Shown: positions 51,967-61,746 of the stretch, piece by piece
How the letters are laid out: the number at the start of each line of letters is the position of its first letter
Numbering within the stretch: the first letter of the stretch is position 1
Assembly: GCA_965197555.1 (NCBI GenBank)
Contig: OZ240213.1
Span: forward strand, 3,038,001 to 3,102,000
Direction: 5' to 3'
DNA: 64,000 nucleotides
Source of the DNA: G965197555 sp965197555
GTDB lineage: Bacteria; Chloroflexota; Dehalococcoidia; Lucifugimonadales; UBA3495
Translations under genes and position numbers: made by a program
The notes under the pieces: generated by a model
What the model was told of the DNA's origin: nothing
Seen by the model: the letters and a program-made list of their open reading frames with translations, nothing else
Databases searched by the model: none

Positions 51967-53538
51967 TCAGTCGGGACTCTGGCCAACCCCGGTGGGGGCC
52001 ACCGTTTCCAACTCTTTAGCCCTCTCACCCTTGAAAGCAGACACCGCTGCCGCTATCAAAAGCAGCCCCATCATCGTCAAAAAAGCGTTCCTTAGACCGA
52101 CGGTGAAAGCATGGCCCACGCCCGCCCCAGCCGGACCCCTGACTGCATCCAGGCTTGGCTCAAATCCCATTGACGACATGGCCGCGGTAACGATGGCTGC
52201 AGCCATGGCCAGGCTAACAATGTTGGCCCCGTTCCGTATCAGGTTAAGTAAGGCGGACACAATGCCATACTTTTCAGGCTCGGCTGCGCTCAGCACCGAG
52301 CTGGTGTTGGGAGAGTAGAACGTCCCCATCCCGCCGCTGGTCAGGATTAAGGCTGGTAGCACCGCTATCAGGGTTGATTCCTCCGTTAGCCTCGAAAGCA
52401 GAAAAAGGCCCATTGAAGAGCTGAGCAGGCCGCCGACAGTAAACCATCTCCAACCAAACCTGTCGGACAGGGCCCCGCTGATGGGGCCCATCACAGCCAT
52501 ACAAAGCGCGCCGGGCATCACGATCAACCCCGCGGTTCTCGGACTGTAGTGCAACACCCCCTGTAAATAAAAGGGCATCAAGACCAACACCGCGGAGCTG
52601 CCCAGGAAAGTGAGAAATGCTGCGGATACACCAAAGGAAAAAGTTCGGCGGCTAAACAGTCGCAAGTCCAACATCGGGTTCGATGTATGCAACTCCCACC
52701 ATATGAAACTCGCCATCAGGCCGCAAGAGCCAAGGCCCGCCGCCAGGATCGGGGGTGATGACCAGCCCGATCGGTGGCCGTTGGTCATAGCCACCAGCAG
52801 CGCCAACAACGCACCGGCCGATAGCGCAGCACCCAACCAATCGAATTGGCTGCCTCGTTCCTGTGGGTCCCGGGCTGAACGGCTCTCTCGCAGAATAGTC
52901 ATGGCGACGGCAATGCCCAGTAATCCCAAAGGAACATTGAGGAAGAACACCGCGGGCCAGTCAAACGCCTCCACCAGCACACCGCCAATGGCTGGCCCGG
53001 CGACACCTCCGGAGCCAACTATCACCATAATCAGGCCGATGGCTTTGCCCCGTTCCCCCGGCGGAAAGGAGGACGTGATAATCGCCATGCCGGTTCCCTG
53101 AGTCATAGCCGCGCCGACTCCTTGGAGAATCCGCGACATCATTAACATGGTCAGGCTGGTTGAAGAAGTAGCCGCGACCGCGCCCACGACAAAGACCAGG
53201 CTGCCTATGAGATAGACCTTCTTCCGTCCCACCAAGTCTGCAAGCCTGCCCATGGGCAAAAGGAGGGCCGTTATCGTCAGTGCATAGCCAATCACTACCC
53301 ACTGGACGGTGGGAATATCGGTATCGAAATGGTTAGCGATGGTGGGGAGGGCCACATTGGTGCTGCCATGGTCCATCACAGACCCGAAGGTCCCGATGGC
53401 AATGGCTCCGAAAGCCCAATATTTGTAGTTGGCCCTACTTCCGTTCGCCCACTGCGCTGGGTGAATCACGTAGGGGACACCGGCCAATGCCTTACGGGAA
53501 ACAGCTAGCCAGCGGATCAGCAACCCGATGAGGCTCAT
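51967..53538 (-). CDS. MFS transporter, DHA2 (14-helix) drug efflux family
   Basis: A 523-residue transporter with about 14 hydrophobic segments. The DHA2 motifs VMDHGSTNVALPTIANHF (motif D1-like, about 55-72), GRLADLVGRKKVYLIG (motif A) and GAAMTQGTGMAIITSSFPPGERGKAIG are clear. It exports hydrophobic drugs or metabolites with protons. An unusually long cytoplasmic N-terminus (about 45 residues) precedes helix 1; the first ATG could be replaced by an internal start nearer ANYKYWAFGA. Standalone gene. Confidence 0.9.
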   Translation of the reverse strand: MSLIGLLIRWLAVSRKALAGVPYVIHPAQWANGSRANYKYWAFGAIAIGTFGSVMDHGSTNVALPTIANHFDTDIPTVQWVVIGYALTITALLLPMGRLADLVGRKKVYLIGSLVFVVGAVAATSSTSLTMLMMSRILQGVGAAMTQGTGMAIITSSFPPGERGKAIGLIMVIVGSGGVAGPAIGGVLVEAFDWPAVFFLNVPLGLLGIAVAMTILRESRSARDPQERGSQFDWLGAALSAGALLALLVAMTNGHRSGWSSPPILAAGLGSCGLMASFIWWELHTSNPMLDLRLFSRRTFSFGVSAAFLTFLGSSAVLVLMPFYLQGVLHYSPRTAGLIVMPGALCMAVMGPISGALSDRFGWRWFTVGGLLSSSMGLFLLSRLTEESTLIAVLPALILTSGGMGTFYSPNTSSVLSAAEPEKYGIVSALLNLIRNGANIVSLAMAAAIVTAAMSSMGFEPSLDAVRGPAGAGVGHAFTVGLRNAFLTMMGLLLIAAAVSAFKGERAKELETVAPTGVGQSPD

Positions 53539-53865
53539 GGCTCAGTCACTGGTGCGGCCGATACTCCGCGGGGGTTGGTACCCAAGAATGCGGGGACCCG
53601 TTTCTTATTTACGTTTTGAATGGCTCTGCTCAGATCTGACGAGGAGTACCGATTCGGGCTATTGTGTCCCGTTCTTAGCTGGAATCCCAAGACACGAGTT
53701 CATTAAAGGCAATGCCAGGGGAAGACTATACAACCTGCGGAGCCAAAAGACACGGGAGCCGACGACAGACACCAGGACTTCTCCGGGGAGGCTAGGAGCG
53801 TGGAGCCCCCTATGCCTGGCCAATACCAGCAGGAGCAGTGTGGGAGAAGAAAGAGACCCGGTTCG
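53539..53865. other. Intergenic region, no gene seen
   Basis: About 327 bases between the divergent/convergent neighbours. No reading frame with a ribosome site or family match was found. Confidence 0.5.
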
Positions 53866-54969
53866 TCAGCAAGGGATTGCTTGAAGCATCGGGACCTCGA
53901 CCGCTATGGTGTGGATTGAGTTGTTGGCGTAGCCCCGAAAATTCCAAGGAATGGCAGTGGGTTGGGTGTTGCCAGAAGAGTCCGTGGCGCGGGCCATGAA
54001 TATATAATGGCCCGGGTGGTATGCTTCCCACACCAGCTCCCAATGCCGCCAAACGTTGGGGTCGGACTCTTCCGAAAGCGCGGCGTCCTGCCAGCCACGG
54101 CCTCCGTCGGTGCTGACCTCCACGCGGGTAACATGCCCCTCGCCGGACCAAGCGAATCCGCGAATCGTGCAAGCCCCCGGCTGGACTACCTCACCGTGGC
54201 GGGGGCTGGTGATCAACGACTTAACTTTCAACTTCTCCACCGGCTCTCGCTCTTGGGGATGCTCCGGACCCTCATGAATCATCACGTAGCGGCGTTGTTG
54301 GAAAAAGCCGTCAAAGAGTTTGTCCACCACATTTATTCGGGTTAGCCATTTGACCGAGGCCATGCCATACCACCTAGGTACCACGAGGCGAACCGGAAAC
54401 CCATGGTCGACCGTCAAAGCCTCCCCATTCATTTCGTAAGCCAGTAGGATGTCGGGATGCCTTGCTGTTGCCACAGCCAAACTGCGCCGGTAGTTCAGGT
54501 CGAAAGCACCTCCATTTTCCTCTTCTTGACCATAGTCGGCCCCCTCGAACACTACCTCGACGGCGTTACTCTTCAGGCCGGCCTCCTCCAGTAACGCCGC
54601 TAGGGGGACTCCCTTCCAATTGGCGGTGCTCACGGCTCCGTGGCGGAAAGCCAGCCCCTCCGCTGGTGGGGTTACATAGGAGCGGCTGTTGCCCGCGCAC
54701 TCCATGGTCATGACCAACTCTTTGCTTGGCATCCCCATAATATCGTCGAAGCCTAGGGTCAAGGGTTGGTTTATTTCACCATCTAAAATCAGGCGCCAAG
54801 TTGAGCGGTCCAACTGTGGTACATCGGAGAAATGGTTGCGAATATAGAAGCTGCTAGTGGGGGTAATCCGGGCGCTCAGGGAGCTCAAATTGGATTCTCT
54901 ACAAAAAGGTTCGTCTGATACCGTCACCAGGCCTGGTGAATCAGTCTGGAGTTGCCCGTCAGGCGACAT
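53866..54969 (-). CDS. Molybdopterin-dependent sulfite oxidase-family protein
   Basis: A 367-residue enzyme with the sulfite oxidase Moco domain (about 20-220) and the dimerisation/Mo-co C-terminal domain (about 240-350). The Mo-binding Cys lies in MTMECAGNSR (about Cys90). Further motifs are NWKGVPLAALLEEAG, LAYEMNGEALTVDHGFPVRL and ARATDSSGNTQP. It should oxidise sulfite to sulfate, but lacks a Tat signal and any fused heme or cytochrome partner nearby, so it could be cytosolic or act on an organic sulfur or N-oxide compound. Similar to the SorA/YedY-related group. Confidence 0.88.
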   Translation of the reverse strand: MSPDGQLQTDSPGLVTVSDEPFCRESNLSSLSARITPTSSFYIRNHFSDVPQLDRSTWRLILDGEINQPLTLGFDDIMGMPSKELVMTMECAGNSRSYVTPPAEGLAFRHGAVSTANWKGVPLAALLEEAGLKSNAVEVVFEGADYGQEEENGGAFDLNYRRSLAVATARHPDILLAYEMNGEALTVDHGFPVRLVVPRWYGMASVKWLTRINVVDKLFDGFFQQRRYVMIHEGPEHPQEREPVEKLKVKSLITSPRHGEVVQPGACTIRGFAWSGEGHVTRVEVSTDGGRGWQDAALSEESDPNVWRHWELVWEAYHPGHYIFMARATDSSGNTQPTAIPWNFRGYANNSIHTIAVEVPMLQAIPC

Positions 54970-55202
54970 GGTCGCTATCCTCCACCAAATCTACGCCGAC
55001 GCAGCCAACCTCGGTTCAGCCCCCTCGGACGGTGCTGGTAGACATGCGCCTCGATTGCAAATATAGGTTGTTGATATATCCTTATACTTCATATCGGCCT
55101 ATTGTGCCACCCAATCCCCGTCTTCACCAGCTTGGTAGGCCGGCGGGCCGTCAACCCGCGCTGGTAGGATTAAATATCTAAATTTGCACAATATCGCAGA
55201 GC

Positions 55203-55730
55203 AATCGCATTATATGCCTCAGAACTGTCGGTGTACCTCCAACGGCGACTTGCGCCTAAGCCACTCTCGTGCCGCTAAGAACGCCGTTGGCCCTAAAGCT
55301 GCCAAGACCAGACCATTACTCCTACGGAAGCAGCCAGCAGCACCAGACCCGCCATTCTCGCGCACACAGGAATCCAGAAAGGCACCCACATTCCCGCGCG
55401 GCCAGCAGCCCCCCATCCGTCATTCCCGCGCAGAGCCTGCCCCCGGCTCGATCGGGGGCGGGAATCCGGAAAGCCATCTATCCCAAGCCTCCACGCCCCC
55501 CCATCCGTCACTCCCGCGCAGAGCCTGCCCCCGGCTCGATCGGGGGCGGGAATCCAGAAAGCCACCTATCCCAAGCCTCCACGCCCCCATCCGTCATTCC
55601 CCCGCAGAGCCTGCCCCCGGCTCGATCGGGGGCGGGAATCCAGAAAGCCATCTATCCGAAGCCTCCACGCCGCTAGATCCCCGCTTTCCGCTGCAGTGAC
55701 AAGGAATCGTTCTTTCCAGCTAACATACGG
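55203..55730. repeat. Dispersed palindromic element, copy B with three internal units
   Basis: Shares with copy A the start AATCGCATTATAT, the segments GGCGACTTGCGCC, AAGCCACTCTCGT and AACGCCGTTG, the block at 55308-55340 and the end TCCAGCTAACATACGG. Inside, an 86-88-bp hairpin unit is tandemly repeated three times (55413, 55501 and 55587 to 55672). Each has GCCCCCG/CGGGGGC arms around GCTCGAT, bounded by ATTCCCGC and GCGGGAAT. No protein is encoded. Confidence 0.85.
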
Positions 55731-55869
55731 CCGCTCTGGCCAAGATCCGCCGAGAATTGCTACTCCAAGGATTAACGGGCAAAATACCAGATCATCCACT
55801 GCCTCCAGCCAAGGGATTTAACTTGGCCCCGCTGGGAGCAGCGAGATACCCCGTCAGAGAGGAATTGAA

Positions 55870-57723
55870 GTGGCTTCAAATCGTCAGGGCTCACACCAAC
55901 AGTATGATGTTTTATCCTACTCCGACGTCACGATACCCATGCGGGATGGGATAGGCCTGGCTGCCGACATACACTTCCCCGCCACGGATGGGAAAGGGGC
56001 GGAAGGGCGGTTTCCTGTCCTGTTGGAACGCACGCCTTACAACAAGAGCTCGCCTTCGTTGGTGGCCGCGGGCAAATACTTCGCCCGTAGAGGCTACGTT
56101 TGCGTCTTTCAGGACGTTCGGGGGCGCTTTGCTTCCCAGGGAGATTGGTACCCTTTCGCCAAGGAGGCCCCCGACGGTTACGATACAGTGGAATGGTTGG
56201 GGACCCAATCCTGGAGTAACGGCCGCCTCGGGACCATGGGGGACTCCTACGCTGGCAGCGACCAGGCAGCACTGGCCAGTCTCAACCCAGCCCACCTTTC
56301 AACAATGATTGTGGCCGTTGGCGCGTCCAGCTACTATCACAGCTCCATGCGCCAAAATGGTGCCCTCGAACAGAGGTTCCTCATCTACGCCTTTAGGATG
56401 GCCATTACCAGCAAGGAAGCGGAAGCTGACCCGTCTCTCAAGGCCGCTCTGGTCAATATCTATACCCAGGGCTTACCGGAGATTGTCAAGCACCTCCCCC
56501 TAAAAGAGGGGGCCACCATCCTGCACCGCCTGCCTACCTACGAAAGATGGGCCATCGACATTTCGACTCACGGCGAGTACGACGACTACTGGAAGCAGAG
56601 AGGCTACGCAATTGCTGAATACTACGAGGAGCACGCCGACGTTCCCACACTGTACCTGGGAGGTTGGTATGACTCCTACTGCCGCAACACCTGCGAGAGC
56701 TACATGGCGTTGAGTAAGCGGAAAAGCTCACCCCAGGTCCTCCTAATGGGGCCTTGGACCCACGGCGCATACGAGGTAAGCCACTCCGGCGACCTGTACT
56801 TCGGCGCCGACGCACCCATCGACTACAATGACTTGAAGCTCGCTTGGTTCGACCACTACCTGAGGGGGATGCACACCGAGGTAGCGGACTGGTCCCCGGT
56901 GCGAATTTTCACCATGGGGACCGGGGATGGGAGCCGGGCCATTCTTGGCGCACCCGGTGTTAATAGCGAGTATCCGGGGCGGGTGTACCACGGCGGCTAT
57001 TGGCGCAGCGTTTCCGACTGGCCTCTACCTGACACCAACCTCACCCCCTATTACCTCCACGGGGACGGGACCCTTTCCCTAGATGTCCCGGAAGAAGACG
57101 CCTCTCCCCCCAGCGCTTATACCTTTGATCCTAGGAATCCCGTGCCCACCATGGGAGGAGGCATTTATGCCAGCGAAACCATTATGAGGCCCGGAGCTTT
57201 CGATCAGCGAGGGCGGTCCGACTTCTTCGGGTGTACGAATAACCTGCCCCTCAACGCCCGCAGCGACGTGCTGACATTCCAGACCGGCTACCTTGAGGAG
57301 GACGTGGAGGTAACCGGACCAATCGAAGTCCTCTTATTCGCAGCCTCAACCGCCGTCGACACCGACTTCACCGCCAAGCTGATCGACGTTTTTCCACCCA
57401 GCAGCGAATACCCCGAAGGGCTGGCTTTCAATATCACCGACTCCATAATCAGGGCCCGCTATAGAAACGGTTGGACCAATCCTGAACCGATGACCCCAGG
57501 CCTTCCTTACGAGCTAGCCTTCCAGCTTTACCCCACGTCCAACGTGTTCAGGAAAGGACACCGCATCCGGTTGGACGTCAGCAGCAGCAACTGGCCGCGG
57601 TTCGATGTTAACCCAAACACGGGAGGCCCCCAAGGTCGCGAACCCCGGTACGAGCAGGCCCATCAATCAATCTACCATGATGCTGCACGCCCTTCCCACA
57701 TTGTTTTGCCCATTCAGCCATAA
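55870..57723 (+). CDS. CocE/NonD-family alpha/beta hydrolase (X-Pro dipeptidyl-peptidase-like)
   Basis: A 617-residue enzyme from GTG 55870 behind AGAGGA. N-terminal alpha/beta hydrolase (about 15-350) shows FPVLLERTPYNK, RGYVCVFQDVRGRFASQGDW, the nucleophile elbow TMGDSYAGSDQ with Ser126, and a His in GPWTHGAYE. The C-terminal jelly-roll (about 370-617) is the PepX_C domain, with VTGPIEVLLFAASTAVDTDF and VDVSSSNWPRFDVN. These enzymes cleave esters (cocaine esterase), amides or acyl bonds of amino acids; here possibly glutaryl-7-ACA-acylase-like. Substrate unknown. Confidence 0.92.
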   Translation: MASNRQGSHQQYDVLSYSDVTIPMRDGIGLAADIHFPATDGKGAEGRFPVLLERTPYNKSSPSLVAAGKYFARRGYVCVFQDVRGRFASQGDWYPFAKEAPDGYDTVEWLGTQSWSNGRLGTMGDSYAGSDQAALASLNPAHLSTMIVAVGASSYYHSSMRQNGALEQRFLIYAFRMAITSKEAEADPSLKAALVNIYTQGLPEIVKHLPLKEGATILHRLPTYERWAIDISTHGEYDDYWKQRGYAIAEYYEEHADVPTLYLGGWYDSYCRNTCESYMALSKRKSSPQVLLMGPWTHGAYEVSHSGDLYFGADAPIDYNDLKLAWFDHYLRGMHTEVADWSPVRIFTMGTGDGSRAILGAPGVNSEYPGRVYHGGYWRSVSDWPLPDTNLTPYYLHGDGTLSLDVPEEDASPPSAYTFDPRNPVPTMGGGIYASETIMRPGAFDQRGRSDFFGCTNNLPLNARSDVLTFQTGYLEEDVEVTGPIEVLLFAASTAVDTDFTAKLIDVFPPSSEYPEGLAFNITDSIIRARYRNGWTNPEPMTPGLPYELAFQLYPTSNVFRKGHRIRLDVSSSNWPRFDVNPNTGGPQGREPRYEQAHQSIYHDAARPSHIVLPIQP

Positions 57724-57859
57724 ACTTGGGCTCGATGCCATGGACCTCCGTGACAGGAATCACCCGCCGAATGGTGGTTGGGAGTCAGGGGCGATCGCAT
57801 CAATTGCTTCAAACCTGCCTGTGTCGCTTCACTGACGAGCCTCACGGACGACCTGCGCC

Positions 57860-58110
57860 AGACTGCGCCTGCGCGGCCACGGCCAGACCGTTATCGCCAT
57901 GAAACCAGCTAACAGCCTCTAACTCGTTATTCCTGCCTACGCCCAAATCCAAAAGCGCCACGCATAAGGGATGCAGGACGTTACAAAGCAGCGCATAGCC
58001 ACCCAACCCGTCATTCTCGCGAACGCGGGAATCCAGAGTGCCACCCATCCGAGTAGACTGTGCCACTGGACTACCGCCCTCGCAGCAGTGACGGCGCCCG
58101 GCTCTCGCCA
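57860..58110. repeat. Dispersed palindromic element, diverged copy C
   Basis: Carries the block CCAGACCGTTATCGCC with ATGAAACCAGC (57883-57915) aligning with the same block in copies A and B, and the core CCCGTCATTCTCGCG with AACGCGGGAATCCAGAG (58006-58040). The outer ends of A and B are not recognisable. It lies between the CocE gene and the second luciferase-like gene, in a stretch with no coding sequence (57724-58230). Confidence 0.65.
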
Positions 58111-58230
58111 GACAAAACGCGCCTGCCCTGTGTTGGGTGCCTTCATTCTTGAATAGACCCTTTGGGTAATGTATGCTGCCGGTACTAACGCTCGGACACG
58201 GTTATTCCGTGTATGTTGGGAGGTCCAGAA

Positions 58231-59316
58231 GTGAAATTCGGTCTATTTACCATCGTCCCGTGGCATGAAAGTCTCACCCAGGAGCGGGCCCTCAACGAGG
58301 CCCTGGAACAAATCGAGTTGGCTGATAAGCTGGGCTTGGACGAAGTATGGCTGGGAGAACACCGCTTCTCCCGGCACGGCCTGCTCTCAGGGATCTGGAG
58401 CTTTCTGGGTCAGGTTGCTGCTCGTACCAAGCATGTCCGCATCGGCACCGCTGTCGTAGTCCTGCCATTGCACAACCCCATCTTGGTGGCCGAGGAGGCC
58501 GCGATGGTGGACGTCCTCAGCGGGGGAAGGCTAAACTTCGGCATCGGAGCGGGATATCAGCGCCAAGAGTTCGATGGCGTGGGCGTCGACATCGAAGAAA
58601 GTCGGGAGCGATTCCACGAGGCCGTAGACGTCATCATCCAAGCTTGGACAGAGGACAAGCTCACCTTCCATGGAAAATACACCAACGTGGACGACCTGTG
58701 GGTGCTCCCCAAGCCGGTGCAGAAGCCCCATCCTCCATTGTTTCAAGCGGTAAGCACCAGTCCGGCCAGTGTGGAGTTCGCCGCCAGCCGTCAGATTCAG
58801 GTGATCGCCGGAGGCCCCACCGATATCTTGGGGCAAGCGCCCCAGGTGATCCAGCGTTGGCGGGAGAAGATGGACCAGTACGGACACCCCCACGCCCACC
58901 TGGACCCGCCCATGTCTAAAGCGATTTACGTGGCGCCCACTATGGAGGAGGCGGAGCAAGATCCTATAGGCTTGGAAGACTTCTCGTCTCGCATCCTGCG
59001 GTCTGTTGGAAACACCGGCGCACCCATAGGCATGCCGACGGACAAGAATGGTAATGTCCCCAAGGGCTACGAACATTGGGCCAATCGTCAGCAGGATCGG
59101 GAGCGGCGGGATGATCCCGGCCATGCCGGGCTGCCGCCGTTGCGGGGGACTCCTGAGGTCGTGACGGAGCGAATAAGGCAGACCCAGGCAGCGGGCATCG
59201 ACCATGTATTCGGGGCCTTTGGATTCCCCGGGCTTCCCCACGAAAAGGTGATGCGCTCCATCGAGCTATTTGCTACCGAGGTGATGCCCAATTTCCGGGA
59301 GGTGCCCGTGGCCTAA
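58231..59316 (+). CDS. Luciferase-like (LLM class) flavin-dependent monooxygenase
   Basis: The GTG at 58231 (VKFGLFTIVPWHESL, read as Met) follows GGGAGG by 7 bases; the ATG at 58213 would add six residues. About 361 residues with EVWLGEHRFSRHG (about 40-52), HVRIGTAVVVLPLHNPI, VDVLSGGRLNFGIGAGYQRQEFD and GVDIEESRERFHEAVDVI. It uses reduced FMN or F420 to oxidise or cleave an unknown substrate. Paralogue of the enzyme at 12293 but clearly divergent. A serine hydrolase and a deazaflavin-type reductase follow within 2.5 kb. Confidence 0.87.
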   Translation: MKFGLFTIVPWHESLTQERALNEALEQIELADKLGLDEVWLGEHRFSRHGLLSGIWSFLGQVAARTKHVRIGTAVVVLPLHNPILVAEEAAMVDVLSGGRLNFGIGAGYQRQEFDGVGVDIEESRERFHEAVDVIIQAWTEDKLTFHGKYTNVDDLWVLPKPVQKPHPPLFQAVSTSPASVEFAASRQIQVIAGGPTDILGQAPQVIQRWREKMDQYGHPHAHLDPPMSKAIYVAPTMEEAEQDPIGLEDFSSRILRSVGNTGAPIGMPTDKNGNVPKGYEHWANRQQDRERRDDPGHAGLPPLRGTPEVVTERIRQTQAAGIDHVFGAFGFPGLPHEKVMRSIELFATEVMPNFREVPVA

Positions 59317-59480
59317 GGGACCACGACACAAGCAATCATTCCCAGTTATTCATCAGATGACTGGGGCACAATCTCGAGACCATAAAGTACTGTGGTCGGG
59401 CTAATACCCATTCCACAGCGACATGATCGGTACGATCATCCGATAGAGATTAAGAGAATTGCAATCACAGGAGGGAAACT

Positions 59481-60608
59481 ATGGTAATAGCAACGGATAC
59501 CACCTTGATGAACGTCGAGGCCTTAAGAGCTACTGAGGAAGTCTTCCATCAGCAGATCGAAGGTGGGCTTCATCCCGGCTCGGCTATAGCAGCCTATCGC
59601 CACGGCAAGCTGGTGCTGGACCTCTACGGCGGTATGGCCGACGCTGAGTCGGGGACTCCGGTCGCTGAAGACACCATGTTTGTGCTGTACTCATGCACCA
59701 AGCCTCTCGCTGCTTTCGGGATGTTCGTCCTCTGGGAGCGCGGTCAGGTGAACTGGGACGACCCCGTAGGGAAATACTGGCCCGAGTTCACGAAAAATGG
59801 GAAGGCCGGTGTCACCGTACGCCACGTCATGACCCACCAAGCCGGTTTCCCAGCGACCCCGGCCGAATTGACCTGGGACAAGTGGCGGGACTGGGACGCT
59901 GTCGTCCAAGCGATGGAAAACGCGACTCCTATCTATGAGCCCGGCACTGTGTTGGCCTACCATCCGATGAACTTTGGCTGGTTGGTTGGGGAGCTGGTCC
60001 GGCGGATCGACGGTCGCCCCTTTAACCAGTTCCTGCAAGAGGAACTAGCGGAGCCCCTCGGTATGAATGACCTTTACGTGGGGCTTCCCCCCTCCCTGGA
60101 AGGACGTGTCTCCAAGATCCACGCCATGGAGGATGTGGACGCCAGCTTGCGGGCTCCCATTGCCAATCTTCCCGACCTAGTCGCCATGTGGAACAGGCCC
60201 GAAGTGCATCAGGCTGTTCTTCCGGCAGCCTGTGGGATAGCTACGGCCCGGGACTTGGCAAGGTTCTATGCCATGATGGTTGGCGGCGGCTCTCTAGACG
60301 GGGTGCAGATCCTCAAGCCTGAGACCATCGCTGAAGTGACCAAGCTCCAGGTTGAGGGCATTGACCCCACCAGCGGCAGCTACAACAGGCTTTGCATGGG
60401 CATGGCGCTCGCGGACCCTCGGGCGGGATTGTCACGTACAATGAATACCCGCACGTTCGGCCACTCCGGCGCTGCTACCTCGGTGGGCTGGGCGGACTTG
60501 GATTCGGGCCTGGCGGTCGCTATTATCACCAACGGGTTCCGGGCCGACGGGACCAACAACCCGCGTCTGGCTGCCTTCTCCCAGGCGTTGCGCACCGCCT
60601 GCCTTTAA
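59481..60608 (+). CDS. Serine hydrolase of the beta-lactamase/EstB family
   Basis: A 375-residue class C beta-lactamase-fold esterase. The nucleophile is in SCTKPLAA (Ser71, Lys74). HPMNFGWLVGELVRRIDG (about 157-174) is the typical EstB-family segment, and AHSGAATSVGWADLDS-type ending (GHSGAATSVGWAD) provides the third active-site region. Start is supported by GGAGGG ahead of the ATG. It probably hydrolyses esters or amides, with no sign of true beta-lactamase. A 12-bp palindrome follows the stop. Confidence 0.9.
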   Translation: MVIATDTTLMNVEALRATEEVFHQQIEGGLHPGSAIAAYRHGKLVLDLYGGMADAESGTPVAEDTMFVLYSCTKPLAAFGMFVLWERGQVNWDDPVGKYWPEFTKNGKAGVTVRHVMTHQAGFPATPAELTWDKWRDWDAVVQAMENATPIYEPGTVLAYHPMNFGWLVGELVRRIDGRPFNQFLQEELAEPLGMNDLYVGLPPSLEGRVSKIHAMEDVDASLRAPIANLPDLVAMWNRPEVHQAVLPAACGIATARDLARFYAMMVGGGSLDGVQILKPETIAEVTKLQVEGIDPTSGSYNRLCMGMALADPRAGLSRTMNTRTFGHSGAATSVGWADLDSGLAVAIITNGFRADGTNNPRLAAFSQALRTACL

Positions 60609-60651
60609 GCTCTTAGCAGACGCGGTAACATAGGTTCGTACGACTTAATCG

Positions 60652-60677
60652 GGGTGGGTTAGACATCTAACCCACCC
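60652..60677. terminator. Perfect palindrome after the serine hydrolase
   Basis: GGGTGGGTTAGA and TCTAACCCACCC flank two bases (CA), giving a stem of 11 bp with a 4-base loop. It sits about 44 bases after the stop. The following bases (TAATCATTTGG) are only weakly T-rich, so it may be an intrinsic terminator or a regulator palindrome. Confidence 0.5.
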
Positions 60678-60767
60678 TAATCATTTGGCTACACTTGCGG
60701 CGAAGCCGTCTCCGGTCAATATTTGGACCAATCCCGGAGCCCTTCGTTTATCGTAGGCCCTGGGAAG

Positions 60768-60832
60768 CCCGTTCGTGGTGAGCTTGTCGAACCATGAACG
60801 ACCGGTGCTTCGACAAGCGCAGAACAAACGGG
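60768..60832. repeat. Palindromic repeat with GCTTGTCGAA/TTCGACAAGC arms
   Basis: Inner arms GCTTGTCGA (60782-60790) and TCGACAAGC lie about 20 bases apart, and outer ends CCCGTTCGT and ACAAACGGG pair as well. Sequence of this type recurs as a small dispersed repeat in many bacterial genomes. It contains no gene and lies in the 360-base gap after the serine hydrolase. Confidence 0.65.
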
Positions 60833-60971
60833 AAAATGCACGTTGGGCGAATAATCAAGAGCCCCTAGACCGATCCTCCACGCCTTGGTGGAAGGCCTGC
60901 CTGGGGCGGAAGACCAGAGTAGGTTTGTCTTCAGCGATCAGAGTTAAGAACGGCTCTTTGACGAGCAAGTC

Positions 60972-61400
60972 TTAACTGTTGCGTTCAATCACAATCACCG
61001 GAATTTGCCGCGTTGTCCTGGTCTGATACTCATCGTAGGCAGGCCAGATTTTCGTCATGATCTCCCACAAGCCCGGCTGTTCCTCTGGGGTAGCAGTACG
61101 AGCCTGAGCCGAGAACCGGTCGGCCAGCACCTGTATCTCCACATTGGGCTCCTTGACCAAATTCCGATACCAACCGGGGTGGCGTGGAGCCCCGCCGCGG
61201 GAAGCCACCAACAGGTACCGGTCCCGGTCCTGGCCATAGATCAGCGGAGTAGTGTAGGGTTGTCCTGAATCCCGGCCGATAGTGGTAAGGAGCAACGTTG
61301 GGACGCCGGACCAGATATGGCCGTCTTCGCCATTGGTTGCTAGATAGCGCTCCATGTGGTCCTGAATCCAGTTGGCCGGCCGCTCACTTGGTGTCGTCAT
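60972..61400 (-). CDS. Deazaflavin (F420)-dependent nitroreductase-family protein
   Basis: The start at 61400 (MTTPSERPANWIQD) is preferred to an ATG 51 bases upstream, which has a linker-like N-terminus. The 142-residue split-barrel protein shows TLLLTTIGRDSGQPYTTPLIYG (about 35-56, in pieces: LLLTTIGRDSGQ and TTPLIYG), YLLVASRGGAPRHPGWYRNL and EIQVLADRFSAQAR. These are the motifs of the DDN/F420H2-dependent reductase family from mycobacteria and Chloroflexota. Likely uses F420H2 to reduce a quinone or nitro compound. Supports F420 use in this organism. Confidence 0.88.
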   Translation of the reverse strand: MTTPSERPANWIQDHMERYLATNGEDGHIWSGVPTLLLTTIGRDSGQPYTTPLIYGQDRDRYLLVASRGGAPRHPGWYRNLVKEPNVEIQVLADRFSAQARTATPEEQPGLWEIMTKIWPAYDEYQTRTTRQIPVIVIERNS

Positions 61401-61746
61401 ATCTCTCGTACCCTCGGCTTGATTTTGACCGCTGCCAGCAACCCCATCCACTCTACTGGCAGGAACCAGCGGGATATTAGCCCCAGGCGTTAAACCCTAT
61501 CGAGGAAGTATGACCCAGGGTCCTTGCCTTCTCAACGTTACACGAGCCCAGACCTTGCCGCTTGTCATTCAAAGAGCTTTGCCCATGGCCGGACTCTCCA
61601 GCGGCGTTTTGTACCCTGCTGTTCCGGCCAGCCTTGACTGTGCCATTAGAATGTCGGGGTGATGCCCAATCAACGCGGTATGCGAGAAAATGTCGGGCTT
61701 AACTTGTTAGCGCGGAGCAGCGAGGCAAATACTCGCCTCGCTCCTG
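61401..61746. other. Intergenic region, no gene seen
   Basis: About 346 bases between the F420 enzyme and the MFS gene, including the short unused N-terminal extension of the former. Nothing but weak inverted sequence near 61650 was found. Confidence 0.4.

Noticed and set aside
55413..55672. Three tandem 86-88-bp units resembling a CRISPR array
   Set aside because: Units are longer than CRISPR repeats, there are no unique spacers between them, no cas genes nearby, and the same unit occurs singly at 24.5 kb.
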